Positions 1 to 33,699 of a stretch of DNA of 64,000 nucleotides are shown here, in pieces; the stretch's first letter is position 1, and every line of letters begins with the position of its first letter. A model generated the notes under the pieces. That model did no database searches and was not told where the DNA came from. It saw nothing but the letters and a program-made list of their open reading frames with translations. The position numbers and the translations under genes are program-made. Source of the stretch: Piezodorus guildinii (Eukaryota > Arthropoda > Insecta > Hemiptera > Pentatomidae); the NCBI GenBank assembly GCA_023052935.1, contig CM041293.1:52254725-52318724 (forward strand), written 5' to 3'.

Positions 1-489
1 AACTAACGAATGAAAATGCCTCATTCGGCAGTGAAATATTGTCTGAACTTTAGATGATAGAAATAAATTTAAAATTTTCTGAAATTATTTTCATATCAAA
101 TAATTCATTCTTTCATTCATATTTATCGTAATATTTAAATTTATTTTGTGATAAGTGAATATAGGGAAAAAAGCTGTGTCAACCCTCAAAGGTACTGGAA
201 CTCCAGGGAGTAGACAATATCAGGGCCGAGCTGGAATTGCAGAAGTGGAGGAGTTGTGAAAGTAACGACGTCCACAATTTAACCACACTCCCTCGACAAA
301 GTTTGAGAGGCCACTGCTTTGTTTAATCACTACCTCCCTCCCTCCTTCTATCGCCATTTTACAATCTACGTTATTATTATAATTTCAAATTAAAAACTGA
401 TGGTATAATACATAGACTAATAATATCATATAAGAATGTAACTACTTATTTCATTTGTATGATTTACTAATTATGAAAATATAATAATA

Positions 490-1100
490 GAAATGGCTTC
501 ATTTTTGCCAATTTCTAATGCATTAATTGATTTTGTAACAATACGATTCGGATTGATGGTTTCTTCGGAATTTAAAAAGCTGAATTGTACCAAAACAAAT
601 GAAGTCCACCAAAAAGAAACCATTTTTTGTTTTATGGCTTGGGGGGTTTGGAAAATGTTTGCTGCTTCTCATATATCCAGTTATTGTCCAAAACGTCTTC
701 TGTTATCGTAAAGAATCAATTTTTTGTCACAAGTAACCATTCCCCTTCCACCTCGGCAAAGAGAAGCACAAACTTTTTTTTTTTTTTTTTTTTTTCGGCC
801 GTTTAATGTGTTTGATACCCAGAGACGTGATAGATTTTTTACGTTTCTCATAACCTGAAGGTGGTCAACGACGGTCTATTTGCTAATGTTAAGTTTTACA
901 CTAGAAGGTTTCGAATATTTGTTCCGATATTTTTTTTTTTTTTACCTTCAAAGCCCGTAGAACATCGTCATCAAGAGAGGAAGTCCTGTCACGGCCTTCT
1001 TTTTCTTCAAGTCTACCTCTGGAAATGTTTTAGTTTATTCATTAGAGGATTACTCATTATTGTTATCATCATTGATGCTTCTGGCCGTCAGAACCCCGAT
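490..1100 (-). pseudogene. Decayed mariner transposase, catalytic region
   Basis: Read on the minus strand, degenerate mariner fragments appear in order: a DDDVLRALK helix-turn-helix-side piece (about 960-1000), then VTCDKKLILYDNRRRFGQ (about 660-740), then a FLNSEETINPNRIV stretch (about 530-590). The first catalytic Asp context (TCDK, normally TCDE) is visible. Stops, frameshifts and a poly(T) expansion at 777-795 break it. Inverted repeats were not found. It lies in the Ogt intron downstream of exon 6 and is unlike the mariners at 10.3 kb and 37.5 kb. Confidence 0.7.
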
Positions 1101-1248
1101 CTTGCCGGGTTTTAACTCGTAAAACGAAATTATAGGAATATCGCAAGGTGGCATCTTAGTAAAGACTGAAGTATTTCTAAGCAGCGAAATGCTTACCAAA
1201 CATCATCGTTTAGAAGAGGATTAATAAGTGTTTACATTAAAACAAATG

Positions 1249-1540
1249 GGGAGCGGCGTGGTCTAGTGGATAGAGCATTAGGCTACTATTCTGCGGGTCC
1301 CAAGTTAGAATCCCTTTGGAGACAGAATTGTTTATTCTGGTACTTCAGCCATGGAGTCAACTTCAGGGTATGGAGACCCTCCTGAGGTACACACAGCCTC
1401 TATAAATTTTCCTTGAAACTGTTGCCGGTAATGCGACACCCGAAATCGGGGAAAAAAACATGGCGGCCGAGCATGATTTAGACTTAATCACCACCTTGCA
1501 CGATCATTGCATAGTTCTGATAGCAATTAAAAAACAAATA
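1249..1540 (+). mobile_element. tRNA-derived SINE, family S2
   Basis: Starts GGGGAGCGGCGTGGTCTAGT, an A-box-like tRNA head (TGGTCTAGTGGATAGAGC). A degenerate B box (AAGTTAGAATCCC) follows about 40 nt later, then a non-tRNA body and an A-rich end near 1530. A 5'-truncated copy of the body lies on the minus strand at about 37015-37200. No clear target duplication. Confidence 0.65.
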
Positions 1541-2018
1541 ACAGAGGGGTGGTAGAGTTGAACACCAAACTCCACAAACTAATCAGGAGAACAGAGGAAG
1601 TAAGTTGGAAGCAGTCCTAAAAAGTTTTCAAACCTTCAACTCAACTGCTGAGAGTCTTAGGGCCTACTATGAACAGACCACTTGTGGTCTAGGGGTTCAA
1701 CTAATTCTAAAGGACCAAACCTTAGGAACTGGATTGTTCCAGTAAACATTGTCAATTTGATTTCCTTTAAATTCTTCATTGGGCAATATCTTTCTAAAAT
1801 GAAATGGAGTATTAAACCAACTCGGAGACTAATCATTTTAAATGACTATTTAAAATGAATTATTAAATATGATTGGCTAATTATGAATTAATGAACATTA
1901 ACTTCCATAAAACATTTCCTTATAAATTCTGAAGTAGAAATTAAACTCAATCCTCCCAAATAATTATATTGTAATACAACAAACAAAACCCTGTACCTAG
2001 TCGATTCAATAAGTGATT

Positions 2019-2224
2019 GTTTGCTTGTTTATTCATTTAACATCACTTTATTTTACTGTGGCTAATTGAACGATGTTACAGTGGAAGTCCTAAATTTTGT
2101 CTTTGCAGGTTCAATTAGGATAGAGATCTTTAATGAATAACTGACATCACACAGGTTCGGGACCACCTTTTAATGTCCCCTACGACGGAAGGCATTACTA
2201 AGGATTTCGTACTCCCATTAACTA
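2019..2224 (-). mobile_element. SINE S1 copy, 5'-truncated
   Basis: Matches the body and 3' tail of the S1 SINE (ATTAGGATAGAGATCTTTAA, CAGGTTCGGGACCACC, ending at TACTCCCATTA). The tRNA-like head with A and B boxes is missing. Confidence 0.8.
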
Positions 2225-2567
2225 AAAACTAAATACAATGCTGGTTTTCAAATGACAGTAAAATTAAAATTTATTCTTCCACCAAGAAATTTCTTTAACC
2301 AATTTAACGCGTCGTAAGAGACGGTCTGAGAGAGTGATAGGTGGAGTTAACTCATTTTTGATATAGCTCGAGTTATTCAGTTTTTCACGACCGCCACATA
2401 TATATACATAATACTATAAGTATAACTCTTTTAAAAATCAAAGAAAAAGGGTCAGTTTTGTCATAGTTTTGGACCATAAGGGGGGAAATATTGAATGAAC
2501 CTGATTAACCCAAGCTAACTTAACTCTAGACCTACATTAAATATTTAACTGTTGTCAATGTGTTATT

Positions 2568-2568
<1 letters not shown>

Positions 2569-2610
<42 letters not shown>
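2569..2610. repeat. (TA)n microsatellite
   Basis: About 21 uninterrupted TA units. Confidence 0.95.
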
Positions 2611-2611
<1 letters not shown>

Positions 2612-2696
2612 TTTTACACATCAATTTTACAAATATAATTAGTTTAAGGTCAAATTTGATTATTGTAGGAAATATTATTTTTATTTTTATCCTGAG

Positions 2697-2990
2697 GAAA
2701 AAATAATAATAGGATTAGGGAAACTGAAGGTTGGATGCCGATAACACCAAATTTTGACTAGATTCCTCCAATTAACACCGTCTAAGCTCGATTCTCCCGA
2801 GATCAGACTTGACACAATCCTCCCACTGGCGCCTCATCCTACCTCTTAGACGCCCACACTTCAGTTTGTGGGTATTAACTTTTTAGGAATTTTTAACCAA
2901 GCCTAATAACTTTGCACACCCATTTGAGCCACCACAATACTAAAACTGAATTTATGCTAAAGGGGTAAAACCTCTGTGATTCTACATTCT
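2697..2990 (-). mobile_element. LINE family R, 3'-end fragment
   Basis: Begins on the plus strand with AATAATAATAGG (the inverted ATT tail) followed by a diverged GAAGGTTGGATGCCGATA and CTCCCGAGATCAGACTTGAC. These are the 3' end of the same LINE seen intact at 3695-4674 and 40861-41411. Much diverged. Confidence 0.75.
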
Positions 2991-3694
2991 GACCTTAACA
3001 GGAATGACTCTTATGATATTAAATTGGATTAAAAAAATTTTATATTGATTTTTTGGCATTTCAGAACAACAGAAACATACTTGTAACGCCTTCATTCCAG
3101 TTTCTGATAACATTGAGATATTATACTACAGGGAATTTCAGACAAGGATTTGGAGACATAGTTATATTAGAGAAATCAATATTGTAATAGCATCATTCAC
3201 ATATAGCGGAATTATTTCCTAACAAAACTACATCAAAATATCTAAAATGATGGATAAATAAACTAACATACTTCAAAAATATTCTATTACAATTATCCTG
3301 AATTATTACTATACGTATAAACTGAAATTATGATGCTATCAGTGGGTCAAAGAATTATTAATATTACTATATTAAAAGAATGATTATTATTCATATTATT
3401 ATAAAAAGCCTCGTTCATTTAAAAACAACATTTTTATGAAAACCATACTACAGTTTTTAACCTATTAGTAATAGAGGAAATCATAACCATAAATTTATTT
3501 TGGAACCATGGAACTAGACATTGGGACATTTAGAACAAGAGATGTCAAAAACTTTTTTTCTTTTTTTTTTTTGAGCCAACATGCTTTTTCTACTATAAGA
3601 AAAACAAATTTGAATTGTTTAACACTATTATGATAACATTAATTGTCTTAATTTGTAACACAAGTTAAATATGCTTTTTAACCTTCAAAACAGT

Positions 3695-4674
3695 AATAAT
3701 AATAGGCTTAGCGAACCCGAAGGTTCGATGCCGATACCACCAAATTCCGCCTACACAGACTCGTCCAATGTTCACCATTCAAGCCCAAGCTCCCGAGATC
3801 AGCCTTAACGCAATCCTCCCATCTCCGCTTCGGCCTACCTTTCGGACGCCTACCAGTCGGATCAGCAAATACCAACTTTCTCGGAATCCGCTCTTCATCG
3901 AGCCCAACAACTTTACTCGCCCATTTGAGTCTCCGAGATGCTATCAAATCAATTATATTCACAGGATACAAGTCCCGCAATTCCGCGTTGTGCAACCTTC
4001 AACGTAAGCGGCCACGTTTCACATCCGTAAAGAACCGTTGGAAGAATAATAGTTTTATAAATTCTAATCTTAAAGTTTTTAGATAGAAGCCGCGAACTAA
4101 GTAACTTAGCAACTGAATAATAGCACGCATTTCCCACCTTTAACTGGGACTTTATTTCTTCCTGGATTTCATTTTTTCTAGTTATAATTGAACCTAAATA
4201 CTTGAATTTCTCGAAGTGTTCAAAAATATGATCTGATACATCAATGTCACCAAGATCGACACCGTTTCTGCTACTAATCATATACTTCGTCTTATCGGTA
4301 TTTAATTCGAGTCCTATTTCTTTACCGGTTTTTATTAACACACTTGTATTTAGTTGTATGGTTTCCGTGTCTTCACCTAGCAGTACCAGATCATCGGCAT
4401 ACCCCAAAACCGGAATCTTGTCACCCATATTTAAGCCTTTCTCGGTACACATCACCTTTTCTATGACATATTCTAAAGCTATATTAAATAACACAGGTGA
4501 AAGGGAGTCACCCTGTTTCAAACCCGATCGCACCTCAAATCTCTCGGAGTAATTATGACCGATTCTAACTTTATGGAATGTTTCCGACAAACACATCTCT
4601 ACTAGGTTTACTAACTTTCTAGGTATTCCCTGTTCAATCATGATGTTATATAGCTTCTGACGGTCTATTGAAGA
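3695..4674 (-). mobile_element. LINE family R, 5'-truncated insertion with 11-bp TSD
   Basis: Flanked by the direct repeat TTCAAAACAGT (3684-3694 and 4675-4685), so the boundaries are exact. The minus strand encodes the C-terminal half of a non-LTR reverse transcriptase: RSGLKQGDSLSPVLFNIALE (motif B), GYADDLVLLGEDTETIQL (catalytic YADD), then YLGSIITRKNEIQEEI and PTVLYGCETWPLTLK. After that an internal deletion of roughly 90 bp joins two GAAGG copies and shifts frame. The C terminus (RRLKWASKVVGLDEERIPRK, GRPKRRWEDC) continues in another frame to the tail (ATT)n at about 3695. Conserved 3' motifs and tail suggest an RTE-like element, but the clade is not proven. Inactive. Confidence 0.9.
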
Positions 4675-4779
4675 TTCAAAACAGTATTTTAACAAAATAT
4701 ATTCTCATGAACACTGTAGCAAGCTTGAAAGATTAAATAATTAAAAAAGTATTAAACCAAAACTAAAACAAGCAACATG

Positions 4780-4995
4780 AACCTAGGATTTAATGGGAGT
4801 AAAAAATCCTTAGTTATGCTGTCCGGCATAAAAAGGGGGTTCTGAGCCTGAGCGATGTCAGGTACTCATTTAAGATCCCTATCCTAATAAAACCTGAATA
4901 AGCATAATTTAGGACTCCCACTGTATTGTGGACTCCATCATCTGATTAGTCACAGTAGCATAAAGTGACTTTATACAAATAAACAAACAAATAAG
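4780..4995 (+). mobile_element. SINE S1 copy, 5'-truncated
   Basis: Starts within CCTAGGATTTAATGGGAG and runs through GATCCCTATCCTAATAAAAC to the AAACAAACAAATAAG tail. The A and B boxes are absent. Confidence 0.85.
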
Positions 4996-26067
<21,072 letters not shown>

Positions 26068-26310
26068 TATATATTAATATAAATATCGCCCGGTTATGAG
26101 TCCGGACAAAAAATGATAAGCACTAAATACCCAAAACTAATTCACCTCAAGAAACTAGTTATCACTAGATTAAAACACTAAAAGTTATCCTACAAATAAA
26201 GACACTCGAAAATAAATAATTTAAAACCAGATAGCGAATTCAACACTGCCGATAACAATCAAATTATCGAATGGAGGAAGTAAACGGACAAGCTCCCTCT
26301 GCCATTCTGT
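26068..26310 (-). promoter_or_regulatory. Ogt 5' UTR and putative promoter region
   Basis: Sequence immediately upstream of the Ogt ATG. It is TE-free for about 200 bp and less AT-rich near 26270-26310. No TATA box or initiator can be assigned with confidence. A non-coding first exon further right cannot be excluded. Confidence 0.4.
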
Positions 26311-28560
26311 GACGACTTGTGACAGTAACTGTAGGTAGCGCTAGTGGGCTCATTTCCACCAATGGGCAACATAACTTGGCTCCCCTCTCCTATACAAAGA
26401 ATCGATCCTTCTTAAAACTAAAAACTTCTCTACTTAATATTTTATCAATATTTTTAAGGACATTATTTTGGATGCTTATAAAAATTATTCCATGCCTAAA
26501 TGTTATTATCTTCATTTCTACCTAATGCTTGTTTAATGTTTCTTAATCAACAGGGACATAAATAAGCAATAATCAAGCCTAAATCCTAAGGCATACATAT
26601 GTTACGTAAACACCTATTAAATTACATCTTAAAAAATATTGCTTCTCCGTCAAGTGATCATTTCAAAACAAACTATTTTTGCTTCAGTAATTTAGATAAA
26701 TAAACACGATACTCTTTCTTTAATGTAATTTTGCCTTTTTTGCGATTATAGTTTGATAATTTTTTTTTTTTTAACAATTATGGTATATTGATTTTTCCTT
26801 TTATAATTTTAATCGCATTAAGCGCCATTTTTGATAACGTTCTAAGAAAAGCATCCATATAAAAATATTTTGCATTTCCTCATTTTATTTAGATGATTAT
26901 AACCAGAAATATAAATTGTTTTTTAAGTAGTATTTTGATACTTGGTATTAATAATGGTGACAATTATATAAATAGTAGATTTTATGGCCAATATTGTTGG
27001 AAATGTAATTATCTTTATGTTTTTAAAAATACATCGACTTTGGATAATTTTATAACATTATACTCCATTATCTCTGGGAAAATATTTTTTCTCATCATCT
27101 TTATATTATTAGTAGACTGGCGCCTTATTTGGAGAGCGCTTTTTTATTAAGTAGGCATTACAAGAATCACAGTTAAGATCCAATGCATCAAACCAAGTAT
27201 TCATCACGGTTTTAATAAAAATGGTAAATATAACTTTATGTTTTGTTGAGATAACTAAATTATATATGAAATAATTATTAAATTAATTATTTCACTGTGT
27301 AACTTTCTTTTGAATGAATTCTGAGCAAATGGATTACATCAGAATGTAATAATGTTTAAGCACCTCTTGATATGATTATAAATTAATCTGACTATATTCC
27401 AACAATTAATATTTGCCTTGATTATGTGGAATTTTGTTTATATTGGTGTAATGACATTGAAATGACGTTAATAAAATCGTTATAACTTCATAACTTATAC
27501 TGTTCCATTATTAGTTGGTCGCAGTTTGATGAAGGTGCTACGTTTTTCTTTTCTTTTTTTTTTTTTTCAATTGAATTATGATAAAACTAAAAAAATAGTT
27601 AGTTATGGGAGTGCATTCGATGCTGATAGATTCGATATTGTCATATTAATTAAAGTGGTTTACCCTGTAAGGTTTTTTTTTTTTACATTTTTATTTAGCG
27701 TAAATTAATTCTTCTAAAAATAATAATTCATTCATTATACCAATTTAAGAAATTATTTCTAGTTATATATACCACATTATATAACTAATTAAGCAATATT
27801 TGGTTAGTAGTTATATAAAATATATTCTAGAACAGATTAATTTAAAATTGTGGAAATTAGAAATTTAAAAAAATTAATAAATATGTTGTTTTATTATTTA
27901 TCTATACAGGTTGCGAGCAGATAACTGGCAATTTCAAAGCTATAATGATAGTTACGATAAATAACAATTATTTAGCTGGAAATCAACTCAACAAAGCAAG
28001 ATATCGGTTCAGTTTCCTCGTAAGTCATAATTCATTTTTTTATCGTTTACTTATCTTTCTAATATCTCTTTTATCTTATGTTTTTCAACTAACAGTAGCA
28101 ATCAGTTTTATTGTTTTAATCTCACTTGATTCAAGTTTGCATAGTTATTGAATTAGTCTTTAATTAAAATGCATTTCTATTAATTGCAAGGGAAACTACG
28201 CCTACTTAAGGTGTATAATTATATTATACACGTGTAGCTCAACAGTGTGATGATAAATTTTGGTATTAAGAGCCTTTGATAACAATTAAAAATTCAGGAG
28301 GAATTAAAGTCGAGGTGAGAATCGCTTGTTATTATTGAGTAGCTAAACTACCTAATTCGAAATTTTTGTCAAAAAACTTAAAGGCTAGAACATACAAAAC
28401 TATTAAATCGAATCTCAGGGGCATGGGCTCAGACAATGGTTATCGGATTGATCTGTGCAGGCCAGTGGTTTCCAACAAAATGTTTTCGCAGACCCCTTCA
28501 ATTAATCCCTTCAGTGGTAAAGACCCCGTAAATCCTAAAAACGTCAATAAATAAATATAA
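26311..28560. other. AT-rich intergenic or upstream region
   Basis: No homology, splice-supported exon or repeat family recognised. Open frames such as those near 26.9 kb and 27.9 kb are low-complexity and hydrophobic by composition. Confidence 0.5.
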
Positions 28561-29345
28561 ATAATAATAGGCCTACCGAACCCGAAGGTTGGATGCCGAT
28601 ACTAGCAAATACTGCCTACAGACTCGTCTAATGATAACTGTTCAAGCCCAAGACCCCGAGAACAGCCTTAACACAATCCTCCCATCGACGCTTCAGCCTA
28701 CCCTCGGTTCAGCGAATACCAATTTTTTGGGAATCCGTTCTTCACTGAGCCCAACAACTTTACACGCTCATTTTATTCTACGCGATGCTATTACCTCAAT
28801 TATATTGACGGGATACAAGTTCCGCAACTCCGCGTTGTGCAACCATCTAAACTCTCCAGGGGTCTCATCTCTCTTTGAACCAAATATTTTACGCAGTACC
28901 TTATTTTCGAAAACCTTAAGACGTTGTTAATCCTTCAAAGCGGCCACGTTTCACATCCGTAAAGAACCGTCGGAAGAATAATAGTTTTATAAATTCTAAC
29001 CTCTAAGTTTTTAGACGGAAGCCGCGAGTTAAGTATTTTCGCAACTGAATAATAACACGCATTTCCAGCCTTTGACCGGGACTTCGTTCCCTCCTGGATT
29101 TCATTTTTTCTTGTTTTTATTGAACCTGAATGCTTAAATTTCTCTACGTGTTTAAAATTATGTCCTAATATATCAATATCACCAAGATCGCCACCGTTTC
29201 TTCTACTAATCATATATTTCGTCCTATCGGTGTTTATTTCGAGCCCTATTTCTTTACCGCTTTTTATTACCGAACTTGTATTTAGTTGTCTAGTTTCCGT
29301 GTCTTTATAACTTCATCACCTAGTTTCAAACCTTTTCCGGTACAC
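28561..29345 (-). mobile_element. LINE family R copy, diverged
   Basis: Inverted tail ATAATAATAGGCCTACCGAA, then the 3' coding region. The minus strand reads HSGSIKTRKNEIQEGTKSRS and PTVLYGCETWPL (29213-28935), then VLRKIFGSK and the C terminus in other frames. 5' truncated near the YADD region. Confidence 0.87.
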
Positions 29346-29930
29346 ATCTAAATATCGTTAATATATAAATAAGTATACGCTAAGCGTTGCAAGAGGGTAA
29401 AGGTGGGATTCCGCATGAAGACGTTTCATGTTCACTTCCAAACGCAGAAAAGGGTAGTGTCGCAAAAGGAGACAAGCCAAATCCAGACTCAAAATTTCAC
29501 CAACAAAGACGTTCTATCATAATTGTGTAGTACTAGCATTAGGTTTACTCCAAATCACAAAACATTGCATTACTAATATTCAAAACTAACACAAAATATC
29601 TATTCAAACATTCATAATGAAGTCAAATATTGTCCATTATATTATGCTAAGTTACATCCATCCTTTTTTAGCTCATAATTTTCAAAATGTTTGAAAATGA
29701 CCAACTTGTGATTATGCAATAGCAGTCACTTGTCAGAAATCAGTGGCAATTATATTACTTAGGATGTTGAATTTTTCCATATACTTTTGTTATTATTATT
29801 ACAAGTCAAGGCTTCACAAATATTTTACGATTAATTATATTAGGAAAAATTTCCTGATGACTACTCGCTGACCCTCTGGACGTCGTCTTCGGACCTCTAG
29901 GGGTCCGCGGACCACTAATTGGGAAACAAA

Positions 29931-29994
29931 GGTGTAGGCCAAGATTGTTGGTATCGACATTATACCTTTGGATTCGCTAAGTCTATTATTATTC
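29931..29994 (+). mobile_element. LINE family R 3'-terminal scrap
   Basis: About 64 bp matching GTGTAGG...GTTGGTATCGACATTATACC...TTCGCTAAGTCTATTATTATT, the extreme 3' end of family R in the plus orientation. Confidence 0.7.
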
Positions 29995-30795
29995 AAAAAT
30001 AGGAAGAATTTTCTATATTTTGTTTATATTCATCAAATTTCTGTTGTCTAGTTTGCCATTACCCAACATTTTTTTGATTTGTTTCCTCTTTTCTAAGTTG
30101 GTTTTCCCCAATAAAATCTTCTCCAGATCTGTTCTTAAAGAGGGCAGCATCTTCCTCCTTTGCTGTTAAGGTGATTGTTTTGACATCTTTTAATTTCATT
30201 ATTCCATATTTAGTACACGCTTAATTATTTATCTTGTATCTCTCTCTTATTCATCTTATTAATCTTACCTGTTAATAGTGTATGATGTTATCTTTATTTA
30301 ATTTTCCTATTCACAAAAGTATAGTGTTTTGTCAAAAAAAAAAAGAGTATCTAAATGTCAACATCAGATTAACTGATATTTTATTCTTATTTCAATCCTT
30401 TTTTTCTGATATTCTTATAAAGTGTCTGTTATGTAATACATGTGAAAGAGAAACTTTAGTAAGATGATACTTGTAGTAAGAAAATTAGGGGAGTGGATAA
30501 CAGGATTTCCTGTAGCATTTGGTCAGCCACCATGGACCAGTGTTAGATTCACAAAACAACCAAATATAGCAGACTGCCGTGTTAAAACATTGCCCAACTA
30601 TGTATTACCATTCAACTTTCACTATTTAACTTTTAATTATGAATTACCATTTAACTTTCACTTACCCTATTAAATATATTGTATTCGTGAACATTTCCGA
30701 ATTCGAGATTTAACGGAATCGACATTTTAAGGTCCTTTTATTGTGTTTTTACCAAGAAACTATTCCGAAACTGAAATTGGCAGTTTCTTATTGTT
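29995..30795. other. Unassigned AT-rich stretch
   Basis: No recognised gene. An open frame at 30464-30673 (KLGEWITGFPVAFGQPPW) is not known to me and lacks supporting splice or homology signals. Confidence 0.4.
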
Positions 30796-31040
30796 ATTAA
30801 TAAAAATAATAGGTATGCCGAACCCTAAGGGTTCGATGTTCATACCACAAAATATTGCCTATACAGATTCTTCCAATGATTACCTACAAGGTTAAGCCTG
30901 CGAGATGAAACAATCCTCCCATCGACGCCTCGCCCTTCCTCTCGGGCGCCAACTAACTTTTTCGGAATTCGTTCTTCACTGAACTTAACAATTTTACACG
31001 CCCATTTGAGTCGCCGCGATGCTATTAACTCAACTATACG
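30796..31040 (-). mobile_element. LINE family R 3'-end fragment
   Basis: AATAATAGGTATGCCGAACC, then TTCGATGTTCATACCACAAA, and the Arg-rich C-terminal region with a deletion. Ends at CTATTAACTCAACTATA, equivalent to the NIIDLI region. Confidence 0.75.
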
Positions 31041-31272
31041 GCCATGCTACCGGGTTATAGTAGTGCTTCTTATACTTAATTGAAGGTATACTTGAGGTAA
31101 AAAAATCAATAATCATTAATTCAATTCAATTAATCTCAACCAATAAAACATGAAAAACTGATAGTAATAATTAAAAAAAAAATAAAAAAGAGGAACAATT
31201 TTTTTACAATAAGAATGTCCGAAAATAATATACTCTTATTATGCAAATAGTACAATATTGTAATCTATTCTC

Positions 31273-31275
<3 letters not shown>

Positions 31276-31339
<64 letters not shown>
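31276..31339. repeat. (AT)n microsatellite at the edge of repeat B
   Basis: About 32 AT units. (AT)n tracts also abut repeat B at 60023-60047. Confidence 0.95.
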
Positions 31340-31341
<2 letters not shown>

Positions 31342-32230
31342 AGAGTGATAACGGGATTTTGGTTTCCGCTATCTCCTTCTAAACCACTGGACGGAATTTG
31401 ATACGGTTTTCACCATTATTTTGGTCATTTTTTTCCTGAAGGTTTATATGTAAAATCCATTGCAATTAAGCTTTTCTTTAAACGGGAAAAATAAATTTTC
31501 TGTGACCAAGTCATAAAAAAAATTACTCCTGAAATGTAAGTAGTAACATAGACGTATAATATACCGCAAGCTTTTGGAAAGCGCAAGATTTTAGAAATTG
31601 TTAATATACAATAAAATTAGTCGGCAATTTAATAGAAGGCGTTATAAGCGCATAAACTTAAGCACAAATGTTTTTTGTAATGTTGTGGACTAGGGAGGTT
31701 ATGGTGATTCATGTTGATCGTACAGGTTGCATACTTCTATAAAGTAGCCCAGATTTTAGAAAAAATATTATGAACCAAATCGTACGTTTGCTAAAATAAA
31801 GAAAAAGTTGTTATAAACTGCTAGTAATTATTTCTACTTTTAGATAATTTCACAAAAATTATTAGTTCTACTGTAAACTAAATGTGACTCACATGGAAAC
31901 TAAATTAACTTGAATACATTCAAATGTGATAATGTTATGATAAACCAAATAAAATAGAGACCGTTAAACATAACAAACAAATAAACTAAACCAATTTTTT
32001 TTTTAGACCAATTTATGTTTCTAATTTCTGCCATTGATTAAATATAAGAATTAATAGACGTTATATAATAAACATAATATTTTCTTGCAAAGTGCACTTT
32101 TCGTTTTGATGAATTCATAATCCCATATTAATAAACTTTTAATTGGTCAAACTGATGTTTATAAAACATACACACCACATTAAAATTGCACCCGTTCGAA
32201 GCAAGTCGCTATAACTTCATAATATATCAG
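31340..32230 (+). repeat. Interspersed repeat family B, copy 1
   Basis: Starts GTGATAACGGGATTTTGGTT TCCGCTA and runs to TTGCACCCGTTCGAAGCAAG. The same sequence recurs, in either orientation, at 35395-35640, about 40750-41810, 59490-60030 and 61245-61445. No coding. The best-preserved end (59495-59525) carries CCCGGCTTCGCACGGG, able to form a terminal hairpin, which suggests a Helitron/Helentron-type non-autonomous element; this is inference. Confidence 0.7.
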
Positions 32231-32293
32231 TAAGAAGCGCAATGCTTTAAATAGAAATTAATGGAGGGTGACGAAAAATCCATAAAAACAAAG

Positions 32294-32575
32294 CGGTCAC
32301 CTGTAATGAAGTGGCATAACAGCCTCCTATGATCAAGGTCGCAGGTTCAAACCCAGGAAATGAGCCTAGGTAATTTTAAGGTAGTTGAAATTCCTTGGTT
32401 ATGCCATTGTTTGAAGAGGGCGTAAAATGATGGTCCCGAGCCTGTGCGATGTCAAGTATTCGTTAAAGATCTCTATTCTAATTAGGCAGCCTAGATAGAC
32501 GAAATTTGAGGCTCCCACTGTTGCATCGTCCGATTAGCCATAGAAGAACAAAGTGACGTTAAATGAATATACTAA
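32294..32575 (+). mobile_element. SINE S1, diverged full-length copy
   Basis: GGTCACCTGTAATGAAGTGG (A-box region), AGGTTCAAACCCAGG (B box), then body and AAATGAATATACTAAAC tail. Confidence 0.82.
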
Positions 32576-32742
32576 ACCCTATCATAAATAATTGTTTTAA
32601 TCAATAATTTTTACTTGTAGACCTTTTTTCAGATGTTTCGATGGAAACTAAACAGAATTTCTAGGAAACGATTGTCATTGCTCATTTCCCTAATTTAGAC
32701 GTTGTATTCTAAAATGTACTATATCCATTTAGGAGTTGTTTT

Positions 32743-33692
32743 TTTACTTTCACTTACTATATATATTTTATTTATATTACAAATGACCCTCAAGACTTGA
32801 TAACAAATCCTATTTGGTACTATATATAGTAAGGGGAAGTATTACGATCGTGAAAATTTTCGAATTCCAGTTTTCAACGCGTTTTAGGGTCCCTTGAGTC
32901 CAAATAACCAAGTCCCTCAAAAAGGTCTGTGTGTGTGGTAACTCCCGGACGGAAACAGTAAGTCCTATGCAACTGAAATTTCATATTTAAGACAAATATG
33001 CGCCCGAGACGTTACAAAACCTTTTTCATTAATATGAGCTTACCAGAAGATCCAGATCCACTTTATACCATGCATTTTGCACCTGTTTTCGATTTTCTCG
33101 AAAACGGTTCTGACGATTTTGATTAAACTCGCTATATCGATGAAGAATTTAATGGGCTTTAATATCCTGTAAGTTTTATTCTGATTAAAATGGTTTGACA
33201 GGGCTTAAATGCCGATATTTTACATTTTTTTTCCTGTAAAGTACCTTTAATTTTGTAAAAATAAATATATTATCTTGTTACCACCGATGAAAAACACATA
33301 AATATATAAGTTGAAGGAATTCAATATCTAACTAAAGGAGAAAACTGAAAATATATTTTTTTAATGCAATTTTTTATTTTGAACGTAGCAACAGTAATAT
33401 ACACGTATAATATACCGTTGGAAAGCTAAAGCTTTTAGAATAAATATTATCTAACGAACAAACTTGTAAAAGTTAATAAAGAGTGATGAAAAGACGATAA
33501 AACCAAGTGATTGTTTTAGATAATAATATAATAGATTTTTTAATAAAATACATGTTTCTATAGAAATTCAATTAAATTAATTCTTTAATAGTTTCAATAA
33601 TTTTTATCTCTTACTGTATTTGAAAATTTTTTAATTGATTTTAGCAACGGAGGTAAGTGAAAGTCGTGTGTTACCCGCACCAGATTTTTTTT
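32743..33692 (+). repeat. Interspersed repeat family A, near-complete copy
   Basis: Starts TTTACTTTCACTTACTATAT and ends GGAGGTAAGTGAAAGTCGTG TGTTACCCGCACCAG plus a T run. The start and end share the inverted motif TTTCACTTAC/GTAAGTGAAA. Internal landmarks are GTATTACGATCGTGAAAATT, ACTTTATACCATGCATTTTG and GTATAATATACCGTTGGAAA. A 60-bp insertion lies at about 32760-32820. No ORF. At least eleven copies or fragments occur in the right half of the window. Confidence 0.85.
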
Positions 33693-33699
33693 TATATAC

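Noticed and set aside
4244..4552. Plus-strand open frame of 102 codons
   Set aside because: It is the antisense of the LINE family R reverse transcriptase.
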